NCBI GenBank assembly: GCA_004431415.1
Contig: QPMI01000071.1
Location: 372,001-436,000, forward strand
DNA from: Cyanophora paradoxa
Taxonomy: Eukaryota; Glaucocystophyceae; Cyanophorales; Cyanophoraceae
Direction: 5' to 3'
DNA length: 64,000 nt
In this document: positions 1 to 10,213 of the stretch, in pieces
Numbering within the stretch: position 1 is the stretch's first letter
How the letters are laid out: each line of letters opens with the position of its first letter
The notes under the pieces: generated by a model
The model's input: the letters and a program-made list of their open reading frames with translations, nothing else
Told to the model about the DNA's origin: nothing
The model's database searches: none
Position numbers and translations under genes: made by a program

Positions 1-2240
1 CTAGCATCAACACTACGATCAGAATCCGAACCAGACCGAACTAAACTAGAAGACGAAGAAGTACGCCGGCGCCGGCGGGATACGATCGCGACCAGCGAAG
101 CAGAAGACGAAGGCAAAGGCGGCAGTCCGGTATCAAGAACAAAGGCCGGAGGGTCCGGCCCGGCAAACCGCCGGGGGAAGTAGAAGGAGCCGCAGGCTCG
201 GCAAGCCGGCGACGGGTACGACCACGAGTCCGGGAGGAGATCGGGGAAGCCGGTCCCGGAGCTGAGGGCCCAGGAGCAGAGCCAGGAGAAGGTAAGCCCG
301 GCGAGAAATCTGACCCGGAGCCGGAACCCAGCGAACGACGACGACGAAGAGGCCCCGAGGAGCCACGACGGGGGAGCTACCGAGCAAAGTACTGACAGCC
401 GGCGCCGAACACGGCGGCGGAGGTACCCCGCAGACAGTGGCAGGCGGAGAGTCCAGGGTCGATCGAGAGATCCGCCGACGGGAATGCGGCGGGGGCCGAC
501 GAGACGGAAGAGGCCTAGGCGAGGAGGGGGCCGAGGAAGGGTCGGAGGCAGGGGAAGGGCCGCGAGCAGGTGACGGGGATCGCTGCCGGCGCCGAAGAGA
601 GGGCAGCGAAGCTGGAGAAAGGTCGGGTGGCGCCGGATCAGATGACACGGAGGTCATGGCCATGGGCGGCGCAGAGAGAGACGAGCTCGAGGGCGCAAGG
701 GCCCGACGAGGGCGCCGGCGGCGAATCTCACGAGCGCCAGGAAGCGGGATAGGACCCGCATATGGGACCCGAGGCGCCGAAGGGGAGCAGGGAGCCGGAA
801 TGACGGGGAGACCGAAAAGAGGACAGTCTCGCCAACACTCGGAAGCGGGGCAGAGGCCGAGGACCCGGAGCTCGAGGGGGGAGGGAGGGCGGAGGAGGAG
901 AGAGAAGGCGGCTATTCGAAGGGTATGGAGAATCGAGAGCGGAGGCGAGGGAGGCCGAAGTGATGGCGAGCTCTGGAGGCGAGGGGGCCTGCAAGCGGAT
1001 CCGGGAAAGTGGATGCAGATGCAAAGAGACCGGGGACGTAGAGGCGGGAGGGGCATGCAAAAAGATAGTGCCGCCCAGCGTCACAGTTGCAGAAGCGGGG
1101 GCAAGAAGGATGGGCTGAAGAGGGGGCTGAACCAGGAGGACGTCAGAAAGAGGGCCTCGCAGGGGCGGAAGTGGAGGAGCAAGGGGAAGAGGTAAGAAGG
1201 GGTATGGAGCTGCAAGATGACCGGCCACATGTACAGGCCGGGCCCACATGTACATCTAGCGCTGCAGTCTCTAGACACCAGCACTGCGGGGGCTGCCTAG
1301 GGGCCCGGCCGAAGCAAAATAACTGGCTATATATAGGACAAGAGCACTAAGAACGACAAGACGAAGAGCCGAAAGCGACAACAAAAAAAAATAGACATAG
1401 ACCGAGAAGAGACGTCGACGACGTACGTATACGAGATATTAAACACCGGTCGCGAGACCGAGAAAATCTTTCAAGTTTAGGACGACAGACACAAAAAAAT
1501 TGAGCTAACCCCAACATCCAAGGGGACCACAGCATGCGATGATCATGACGAGACCGCTACCGTCGAAAGAGGACAAAGCTAGAAGCGAGAAAGATAAATT
1601 AAATCACAGGACGCCTTAAAGCAGACAGGTAAGAGGAACAACAGGAGGAACGACAAGTAAGAGAGTAAGAGGGGACGGAGGCGAAGGCGGACGATGCGAA
1701 AGAGCAGGCAAAAACGCAAAAACCTTGCAATTGATATGAAGCCTGAAGGGCAGTCAACGGGATCGATATCGTAAAAACTGGCCACAAAACTTGAAACTGG
1801 CCGAACTGATCGCGAACTACCGTAGTACAAGCCGGCAAAGCATAAGACGAAGCGAGGACCCCGGCACCAAGGACGGGGGCCGGAGGCCCGGGCCGCCCGC
1901 GGCCGGTAGGGAGTGAAACAGAAGGAGACGAAGGCCCAGCAAGCGTTAAGGCGACGACGGGCGCGACCACGAGGAAAACGGAGCGGCGGGCCCGGCACGC
2001 CGCCGAAAAGTCTAATCATGACCCGGGGAGCCGGCTCCAGACTCTGAGAATTGAAGCAGACAAGCCCGGAAGAAAGCCTGACCCGGCCCCTGCGGCCGGG
2101 GGAGCGCTAGCCAATTCGCAAGACGTCGACGAGGCAGGGAAACGTGGGAGAGGAAGGAAATCAATTAAGAATGAATGTATCCAGCTAGCTATCCTAGCTA
2201 TGATCCTTTAGCTTCGCCCAGTATTACCGTCCACTGCAAA
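1..2240. other. Purine-rich low-complexity region without a convincing gene
   Basis: The plus strand is strongly enriched in A and G, so long open frames arise on both strands. Their translations are only Arg/Gly/Glu-rich on the plus strand and Pro/Ser/Arg-rich on the minus strand. I see no domain, no splice pattern like that of the neighbouring genes, and no transmembrane or zinc-binding motif. A charged open frame runs in from the left edge and stops near base 185. The region could be a decayed repetitive-element ORF (gag-like) or a disordered protein gene, but I cannot support either. The last 150 bases are more AT-rich and empty. Confidence 0.4.
1265..1297. repeat. 33-bp dispersed repeat, copy 1
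   Basis: These 33 bases are identical to 19750-19782, which lies inside a MITE-like element. The upstream decamer ACCGGCCACA is also shared, but here about 36 extra bases separate it from the repeat. Exact identity over 33 bp at 18 kb distance is not expected by chance and suggests a remnant of the same mobile family. Confidence 0.75.
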
Positions 2241-2839
2241 AAGAGGAGTATCGAAAGCTCTTAAGCTTAAGAGAGGGGAGGCAGAGGGGGGCCTGGAAGC
2301 GGAACTCGGGGGCTTCATTAAATATATGGGCGCTCAACGAGAGATGGAAGACAGTGGGCGGCCGCGCCGGATCCGCAGCAGAGGCCTGGGCGACCTGCTG
2401 CGGCCGCCGCCGCCCCCCCGGTGGTTTCCGAAAGCCGGGGCGTTCTGAGCTTGAGGCGGTGCCGGTTCCCTCCCGGCGAGGCCCTGCAGGGCCCAGAGCT
2501 CTCAGGGGATGATAAGGGGACGAAATGCGGGGGTGGGGGGGGGGGGCGCGAAAGGGGTACCTACCTCCGGATTTGGGCCGCCGGGAAAAAAGTGGGAGGG
2601 TAAGAAAAAAGGAGAGGGTACAACGGTAAAGAGCTCGGCCGTCGATGCGGCGGCCGCTCTGCCGTGGCGGGACGCTGGGAGAAAAGTTGGGGCGGAAAGG
2701 GCGGGGGAGGGGGAGGGCGGAGAGGGGGGTAGGGGTTCAAAGACGGGTATAGGAAGCGGGAGGTACGTCTGGGTCGGCGTTAAAAAACGAAAGAGGGAGG
2801 ACGGGGCCGGATCGATGGGTTGGTTGGACAGGCGGGCCG

Positions 2840-3220
2840 CGGGCGGGCGGGCGGGCGGGGGCGCCCGCGGGCCTGGCCCATCGCCGGGTCAGAAGGGGCG
2901 GGGGAGGGCATGGGGGAGGGGGTAGGAGTTCAAAGCGGGCGGGCGGGCGCGCGGCGGGGGCGGGCCTGGCCCGTCGCCGCGCGGGCGAGGGCGCCCGCGG
3001 CCCCCCCGTCGCCGGGCCTGGCATGGGGAAGGGGGGTAGGAGTTCAAAGCGGGCGGGCGGGCGGGCGGGCGGGCGGGCGGGCGGGGGCGCCCGCGGGCCT
3101 GGCCCATCGCCGGGTCAGAAGGGGCGGGGGAGGGGCATGGGGGAGGGGGGTAGGAGTTCAAAGCGGGCGGGCGGGCGGGCGGGCGGGCGGGGGCGGGCCT
3201 GGCCCGTCGCCGCGGCCGGG
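2840..3220. repeat. GC minisatellite just downstream of an F-box gene
   Basis: About four imperfect units of roughly 100-130 bp are seen. Each holds a (GGGC)n run, then GGCCTGGCCC, GCCGGGTCAGAAGGG and GGGGGTAGGAGTTCAAAG. The GGGTCAGAAGGG part matches the reverse complement of the stop-codon region of the adjacent F-box gene (3221-3230). The array therefore seems to have grown from the end of that gene's last exon. It lies in the 3' flank or 3' UTR. The stretch 2241-2840 holds only GC-rich low-complexity sequence. Confidence 0.75.
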
Positions 3221-5717
3221 TCAGAAGGGAGGGCGCCCATCGAAAACGCCCTCGACCGCCTCCCGCAGATCCTCGAGCTCCGGGCTCCCCCAGGGGTACA
3301 GCGCGTTGCGCGGCGTCAGGGCGAGCTGGACGGCGACCTCGGGCCCGAGCCGGCGGTTCAGGTCCTGGGGGGTACGCGTAAGTATCGGACGAAGCCAGTG
3401 AGGCGGACTCGGGATGGTAGCGAAGGGGGGGGGGGGGGGGGGGGGGAGCGCGGACCTCGAAGGTGCGAAGGGGGAGGGGCGCGGCGGGGTCGAGCCCGGC
3501 GGAGAGGCGGAGGCGCTGGAGGGCCGGCAGGGCGAAGAGGGCCCCCGCCCCCGCTTCCGATAGCGGCCAGCCGCATGCGAAGTCGGTGAGGACCCGCCGG
3601 ACGCCCTCGCTCCCCAGGAACGCGGCGAAGTCGTCGGAGGAACCGGTGTAACCCCCTGCGCCCCCCGGGATGAGCGGGGCGGGGCGGGCGGGCGGGCGGG
3701 CGCCGGGTCCGGCCGGGCTCACACTTCATCTCCCGCAGGGCGAGCCTGGCCAGTCGGGGCAGGGCGGCGATTGCGTTGGCCAGGGCGCGGCTGTCGCCCG
3801 GCGCCCGGAAGAGCCCGTCGAGCTTCAGATCCGTGAGTGCCCGCCGCACGCCGGCGCTCGTCAGGAGCGTGACGAGGATGTCGTTGGCGGCGGCGCTCGA
3901 GCTCGCAGAAGCAAAAGTGCAGCCTGCAGGCACGGAACGTTAACAGCCGAAGGCCTAGGGCCGGGGGGACCCTCGCTCCGTGAGCCGGGTACGTAGACAT
4001 ACGCGCGCGGCGCCGGCTCACCTGAGAAGTTGTACTGGAGATCGAGAGCGAGGTTCTCGAGGCGGGGCAGGCCGGAGAGCGCGGCGCAGAGGGCGTCCAG
4101 GCCGGCCCGCGCCCGCTCGGGGCTGACGCCGGGGTGGTAGTTGAACACGACGCTCAGGCGCGTTGACCGCAGGTTCTCGGCGCAGCCGAACGCTAGAATC
4201 GAGGAGGGGTCTATGTGGGTGTCGTAGACGTGGATCTGCGATCGCGAGCAGGAAGATCGGCGCAGGCAGAGACAACGGCTCGGATCGAGCTCTGGCGGCT
4301 CACCTCCAGGGGTGCGATCACCTCGAGCTTCGGCATGCGCCCCAGCGCGGCAAGTGTGGCGCCGTCGCTGATCTGCGCCGGCGCCAGCTCCGCGGCTGTG
4401 AATCCCCTCGGAAAGACTCCGTCCCTGCAAAAATCAGGAAGTTAAAATCGCAGAAAGGTAGAAAGAAAGACTGGGAAAGGGCCGCCCGCGGAAGTTCTAG
4501 TGCGCACCCCAGCAAGCGGTTCTTCCCGGCGAAAACGATCTTGCGTAGGCTCTGGCCCGCCGGCCCTTCCGCGAGCTCCAGCAGGCCGTGGCGCAGGTAT
4601 ACGGAGTAGGCGGGATCGGACAGCGCCGCCGACCGCGTGCACGACACGACGACCAGCGCCAGCTCCTCGAGGTGCGCGAGGCGGGCGAGCGCCGCCAGCA
4701 CCGCGTCCGACGACTCGCGGAACGGGCGGAGGCTGACCGCGACGGAGCGGAGGAGGGGGCAGGTGGCGGCGATGACCGTCGCGGCCTCCGAGCTGACAGC
4801 CATGCGGAAATCGTCGAAGAGAAGGGTCAGGGAGCGCAGGCCGCGAAAGGGGATGAGGGCGGCGTGCAGCTCGGCTGCCGGCGGCCACGGCACACAGCCG
4901 GCCGGCATCTCGTCCATGACTGAGTGGATGTAGTCGTCGTAACCGTCGTTGTCATGATCTGCGGCGTCGACGCAGCTCCCGCCGCTAAAGCCGACGCTGA
5001 GGCTCTCGAGAGCGCTGGGCGCCCCCTCCCGAGGCTGCAGCGCCCGTAGCACGTCCAGCAGGTAAGAGCTGAACAGATCGGGATCGATTTCCCGCGTGCT
5101 GCTGTCACCGAGCACTAGCCCGGTTTCATCGTGATCGTTTAGGAACATCACGCTCGCTTCGCGCGGCTGCGCCGATCTGAGCATCATCGCCGCGAGGAGG
5201 TTGCAGGCCGCCGCGACTGTCCGCTTGTTGCCTGCCGCTTGGGCGACGAACTCGTAGAGCCACGGGCGGAGGGTCACGCTGAAGCGCTCGCTGAGCCGCA
5301 GCTTCCCCTTTTCGAACAGATCCGAGGCCATGCAGTACGCACAATCGCAGTGCGAGCTGCACGCCGGCGTCGACGTCGACCCCGCTTCGTACGCATACCA
5401 CAGGTCAAAGTCCGCCCACTCCGTCTCCTCGACAACTCGCCGCCACCGCCTGCGATCCGCCGTATGCTTAGCTAAGACGAGAAGCGCGCGCGGGGGGCAT
5501 GCGCAATTGAGGACCGAGCGACGGACCTGCACACGATGCGCAGGGGCCAGCTCTCTCGCAGCCCGAGCGCCTTGAAGACGTTGCTGACTACATCATCGGG
5601 CAGCGTGTCGATAGATGCAGCTGCCGCCGTTTGCGAGGGCGCCGGCGCGGCTTTCGCCGGCCGCGGGTCCACGCGCTCGGGATCCTCCGCACGCTCTCCG
5701 GACGCAGGGCTCAACAT
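3221..5717 (-). CDS. F-box protein with leucine-rich C-terminal region (gene 1)
   Basis: Probable substrate adaptor of an SCF-type ubiquitin ligase. Exon 1 (5717-5527) carries the F-box, with LPDDVVSNVFKALGLRESW and the following IVCR. The intron (5526-5450) restores the frame into RRWRRVVEETEW, a hallmark shared by the three closest paralogues here. Exon 2 (5449-4508) is the long central exon, with leucine-rich stretches such as LRSLTLLFDDF and LAHLEELALVVVS. Further exons follow from 4424 downwards. The last exon reads DLNRRLGPEVAVQLALTP and ends at TGA 3223-3221. The last intron has a poly-C tract and ends GCGTACCCCCCAG. The F-box assignment rests on motif and context; the substrate is unknown. 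Close paralogues lie at 7.7-10.1 and 48.2-50.8 kb. Start chosen as the ATG giving a short disordered leader before the F-box. Confidence 0.82.
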
Positions 5718-6264
5718 CGCTCGTCTCTCCCGACTGCTCTGCAGCGTTTGAAGTCAGCGGGCGTAGGCCAAGGGCCGCGCGGGGGAACACAGCAGGCAGA
5801 CCAGCGGGCGGGGCGGCCCGGATACAGTTGGACCGTAGCTAACGCGTTGGTGCGATCAAAGCGAAGGATCTCGATCCCTTAGTGCTCTGGCGGACCTCAC
5901 GACGAGCGAAGGGGGGCTAGGCAGTCGCCCCCGAGGGGGGGTAGACAGCAGCAGCCGCGCGTTCGACTGCGAGCTGCGAAGCGACGGGAGGGCTCGACGT
6001 GCTGCGATGAACAACTTGCTCGGCTTGCGGGTGAGCTGGCCTGTGCGCCGCGCGTGGAGGTCCGCATCGCCAATTGGCCTATCGATCTCAGCCGCGCGTA
6101 GCTACAAGCTAAGCATGCGGCATATGATGGGCGGTGGCAGCGAGTGGGCCAGCTTCGAGCGTCATGGGCCGAATCGAAGCGAGCGTCGTGGGCCGGTCGT
6201 GCAGTTGACCAGTAGAGGCGGTCAGCGATCAGCCGCAGCGGAATCATGATCGATCGAGACCAGA
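5718..6264. other. Intergenic, no gene seen
   Basis: Mixed-composition DNA upstream of the minus-strand F-box gene. The short frames on both strands are Ser/Arg-rich and show no motif. It presumably contains that gene's promoter, but I recognise no specific element. Confidence 0.5.
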
Positions 6265-7360
6265 GTGCCGCGGGCGCTGGCGCCGCCGGGAGGAGCGGCT
6301 GAAGCCGGGCCTGCAGGGCCCTCGCTAACGCGTCGGCTGCGGCGTAACCGCGGCCGGCGCCGGCAGAGGCAAACGCAGCGCCGAGCCCGCCAGCTCGCGA
6401 TCGAGCTCGGCCCCAGCTCCTGCATGGCAGTCCGTGCCCGCCGTCGCCGCCCGTCGCCGAGCGGCTGCCTGCTGTCCCCGCTCCACGCTCTTCAGCTTCC
6501 GGCCCGCAGGCCGCTGCCCGCCCGCCCGCCCCTCCGCTCCGTCGGCGTCACCGCTCGCCCGCGCCCCGCTCCGAATCGTTCTGCGGAGCGTGGGTCGCGG
6601 TTGACGTCGGCGGCGGCGGCGGCGCCTCGGGATCCGCGCCTCCGGCTCTCCGCCGGGCTCCGCCGGGCTCCCGCACCTGCGAGGCGCACGCACGTGCGCC
6701 GTCCCCTCGGCCTGGCCCGCCCCAACCGCCCCTCTGACCGCCCGCCGCCCGCCCGCCCGCCCGCCCGCCCGCCAGGACCGGGGTCGAGCGTCCCGCCTCG
6801 CCCGCCCGCCCGTCCGTCAGGCCCTCGAGTCGTCAGGCGAAGACGGCCCCTGGTTCGACGAGGCGAGCGCCGCCGTCCGCGCCCGCCCCGCCCGGCCCGG
6901 CGGGGCCCTGGAGCCTCCCGCCCCTGCCCGCTCACACGCCCCACGCGCCCTCTCCGGCCTCGTACCCCGCTCACGCCTTCTTCCGGGGGGGGGGGGGGCA
7001 CCCCGGACTCCTTCGCCCCCAGACTCTCCTCCCCTGTTTCAGCCCCCGACCCCCTCGCCGCCGAGTTGCTCAGGGAGGGAGGGAGTGTGGTGGGGGGTGG
7101 GGGTGGGGGATGGGGGGGGGGGGGGGGGGGAGGGGTGGGGGGGCTTGACCCCGTACCTCCAACCTGGCGAGCGGGATCCCGGCCTTCACAGACTCTCCAA
7201 GGTACCCATGGCCAGCCCCTTCCCTTTTCCTCTTCCTGTAGTACCCCCTCCGATTCCTTCCCACGTGCAGGCCGAGACCCGCCTCGTACACTCGTAACCC
7301 CCCCCCCTCCTCCCCGCTCTTCCATCCCGGGATTCCATCTTCCATCCCGCTCTTTCTAGG
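6265..7360 (+). pseudogene. Decayed F-box-family or GC-repeat fragment
   Basis: One open frame spans most of this stretch, but it is Arg/Pro/Ala low-complexity, as expected in very GC-rich DNA, so I do not call it a protein. Three short stretches resemble the block at 12.2-13.1 kb: a CGCCTCCGGCTCTCCGCCGG core, a (GCCC)n run followed by GCCAGG, and a segment around 7190-7265 with CCAAGGTACCC and CCTCCGATTCCTT. The first stretch resembles the LRLSAGLDPA-coding exon of F-box gene 1. I read both blocks as eroded copies of the 3' half of an F-box gene. Poly-G at about 7108-7130 is typical of this family's introns. Confidence 0.35.
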
Positions 7361-7690
7361 CGTGGCGGAGGATCGGAGCGGAGACTCTCAGATGGATAGA
7401 TTGCTGTTCTCGGGTCTCGTTCTAGTTCGCACCAGCCCTCTAAATCGGCTCCGACCCGGGACCCATGTCAAAAGCTGAAAGGTCATAATAGCATATATAT
7501 AGCTGGCATAGCTAGAATGCTACAGCATAGCTGAACATAATCTAGAATCTAAATCAGGTCCGCGGAAAGCATTATAATTACAGCACCGGAAAGAGGGGCA
7601 TCAGGGCATCAGGGGCAGCTGCGACGGGGCGGGCGGGTGGGCGTCGACGGGGTGGGCGGGCGGGGGGAAGCGAGGGGAGGGAGGGGCCCC
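7361..7690. other. Intergenic spacer, no gene seen
   Basis: AT-richer DNA with ATATATA and CATAGCT stretches, followed by GC-rich sequence reaching the stop codon of the minus-strand F-box gene. No ORF or RNA gene is recognised. Confidence 0.5.
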
Positions 7691-8165
7691 TCAATCGAGT
7701 CCAGCTGCAACCGAGTCGACCACCTCGATCTCGAAAATCTCGCGCTTCCGCGCGGGCCGGCGCCCCGCAAACATGCGCTCGATTGCGCGCTCCGCCCTCG
7801 CGAACGCACGATCGTCGATCTCGTCGGGGTACACCTGCATGCTCACGGCGACCTGGGGCCCCAGGCCCTGGAGAATCTGCCGGGGTACAGGCGCGCGCAC
7901 GTTAGACGGGGGTACAGGCTGCGCGGGGGGGGGGGGGGGGGGGGACGGCTGCGCCTGGAAGGGGCGGAGGGAGGGTTTGGCGTTGAGCCAGCACGCGACG
8001 TCCAGGCGCTCGAGGGCCGAGAGCTCCAGTACCCCCTCCGCCTCGGCCAGCGTGAGCGGCCGGTCGAGAGAGACGTAGAGGTCGACCAGGGCGCGCCGGG
8101 CCCCGGAGCACGCCAAGATGGCTACGATGTCGCCCACCTCCAACCGGTACACTGCAGCGGCTGAG

Positions 8166-8197
<32 letters not shown>

Positions 8198-10070
8198 GCT
8201 CAGCTGACCGTCGAGCTCCAGAGAGAGCCGTTCGAGGCGGGGCAGGACGGAGAGGGCATCGGCGAAGGCGCGGGCGGCGGCGGAGACGTGGGCGCGGTCG
8301 AAAGGGACCCCGCCGTGGTAGCGGACGGCGAGCTCGCGCAGGCCGGTGAGGCGCCCCAGGGCCTCCACGAACGCCGCATCCACCTGCGAGTCCCGAAGCT
8401 GCGACGGAGTAAGAGGGGTACGGAAAGGAAGGGGGTGGGCCCCCCCCTTCCGGACCTCGAGCGGCTCGTACGACTCGAGGCTGGGCATGCGGGCCAGGGC
8501 GGCGAGCAGGGCCAGGTCGTTCCCCGCCAGATCGGCATCCGCCTGGGCCCGCCGGGCCCACTCTGACCGGGCCGGGAACGCCCCTTCCCTAGCACGTCGG
8601 TCAGCGAAGGGCGCACGAACTTCGGAACGAGTGGCGCGGCTCAGCAGACTTTGGATAGCGCAAATACATTAGCTCAGGCTGGTGTACTTCCTAGTAGTGA
8701 GTACTTAACTGGGCTTCATTGATTAGCTAAAGATTGGATTGGCGGAGCTAGCTTAGCTTAGGGTCTTACGCGTGGCGCGGCTCTTCAGACTAATGCTGTA
8801 CTCAGCAGACTCAGTATACGTAGTGAGCGCTTAGCTGTACTTGGTTCGTCGGCTTAGGATTGGATCGTCTAAGTTCGGAAGGCCTAGGGGCGAGCGGCCG
8901 CACCGGTACAGGCCCGTCGAGCGGAAGAGAGCGATGCGCCTGAGGCTGCGGCCGGCGGGTTTGTCGGCGAGCGCCGCGAGCGCGCGCGGCTCGTTCGAGT
9001 CGCGGGTCGGCGGCGGCCACTCGACGACCAGCTCCTCGAGGTGCGCGAGGGGCGCCAGCGCGGCGAGCGCCGCGTCCTCGCCCGGGCCGAGGGCGAGGGA
9101 GCGGAGGAGGGGGCAGGCTTCGGCGATGGCGGCCGCCGCCTCCAGCGCGGCGCCCTCGTCGAGCTCGTTGAAGAACAGGGTGAGCGAGCGGAGCTTGCCG
9201 AAGGGGGCGAGGGCGGTCCGCAGCTCGTCGGGCTCGGGCCACGGCATGAACCGATCGGATTCGGAGTCGTCGCTGCCGGGGCCGCCCGTGAATCCGACGC
9301 TGAGGCACTCCAGGGCGCTGGCGGCGCCGTCCTGCGGCGCCAGCGCCCGCAGCACGCCGAGTAGAACGTCGCGCAGGAGCTTCCGTGTGGCGCGGCGGAT
9401 TCTGGAGGCGTTGATCAGCTCGACGGTCGCCTCCCGCAGCTGCGCAGGGCCGCAGACGCGGCCGGCGATGGTTGCGAGGAGCCCGCACGCGGCGCTCGCT
9501 GCGAGCTGGTGGCTCTTCTCTACAGCGGCGACGTCGCCGCTCTTCCCGAGGCGCAGGGTCGGCGGCCGGGGGAACTCGGCCCGAAGCGCCACGCTGCAGC
9601 CGGCGCTCCCGCCGAGCCGCAGCTTCCTCGCCTCAAAGAGTTCCGTCAGAAGGCTGTAAACGCGCTCGCCACCCGGGCCGCCGGCGCCCTCGCCCCCTGC
9701 CGCCTTGCGCCGCTTGCCTGACTTGCCGCCCGTCCAGTCCGTGGCATCCCCGCCCTCGATCCGCAGCTCGACGCTCGCCCACTCCGTCTCCTCGACCACT
9801 CGCCGCCACCGCCTGCGATCCGCCGCGTGCTTAGCTACCACGAGAAGCGCGCGGGAGGCTAGGGCACACGAACCTGCACACGCCGCGCAGGTGCCAGCTC
9901 TCTCGCAGCCCGAGCGCCTTGAAGACATCGCTGACTACAGCATCGGGCAGCGCGTCGAACGCCTCCTGACCCGCTCCTTGCAGAGGTACCGGCGCGGGTG
10001 CAGGTGGCGCGGCCGGCTGTTCGACGCGGGCCCGCTTCGACGCATGCGATTTCGATTTGTGCCCCGACAT
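7691..10070 (-). CDS. F-box protein with leucine-rich C-terminal region (gene 2)
   Basis: Paralogue of the genes at 3.2-5.7 and 48.2-50.8 kb. Exon 1 starts at the ATG at 10070 with a basic, Ala/Pro-rich leader and the F-box DALPDAVVSDVFKALGLRES, ending in GVCR. The next exon resumes with RRWRRVVEETEWASVELRI and carries leucine-rich strands such as LRSLTLFFNEL. A roughly 0.3-kb AT-richer intron follows (about 8598-8908). The next exon encodes RSEWARRAQADADLAGN and LLAALARMPSLESYEPLEV. Later exons hold LRDSQVDAAFVEALGRLTGL and VGDIVAILACSGARRALVDL. The last exon holds GLGPQVAVSMQVYPDEIDD and a basic tail ending at 7691. Two introns contain poly-C tracts on the coding strand. Expected role: SCF ubiquitin ligase adaptor. 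It is divergent from the gene starting at 10214. Confidence 0.82.
8167..8196. repeat. G30 homopolymer inside an F-box gene intron
   Basis: Thirty consecutive G on the plus strand, which is C30 on the coding strand of the minus-strand gene. It lies immediately upstream of the CTCAG acceptor of the exon encoding VYRLEVGDIVAI. It sits where a polypyrimidine tract is expected. Confidence 0.9.
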
Positions 10071-10213
10071 CGCTGAACGCGCTCGGCGTGAACTTCGCAC
10101 CCCGAGCTTTCGGGTCGACGTACCCGCCGTTGAGTGCGAGCGTACCCGGAAAGGTTGATCGCCCAGGTCGGGCGCAGACTGCCGCACCAGCACGCAGCGC
10201 TGGATTGGGCGGC
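10071..10213. promoter_or_regulatory. Short divergent intergenic region between two F-box genes
   Basis: Only 143 bp separate the minus-strand start at 10070 from the plus-strand start at 10214, so both promoters must share or overlap this segment. I see no clear TATA box. Confidence 0.45.

Noticed and set aside
437-1195. 252-codon Arg/Gly-rich frame that could be a gag-like or RGG protein
   Set aside because: No domain, no splice signals, and equally long frames on the other strand. Purine bias explains the openness.
2737-3400. GC-rich repeats read as a Pro/Ala-rich or collagen-like protein
   Set aside because: The units are a minisatellite after the F-box stop codon, and all frames are open because of composition.
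6725-6790. (GCCC)n tract as telomeric or G-quadruplex regulatory repeat
   Set aside because: Similar tracts at 3045-3085 and 12680-12720 lie in F-box-family debris. They look like simple GC expansions; nothing ties them to telomeres.
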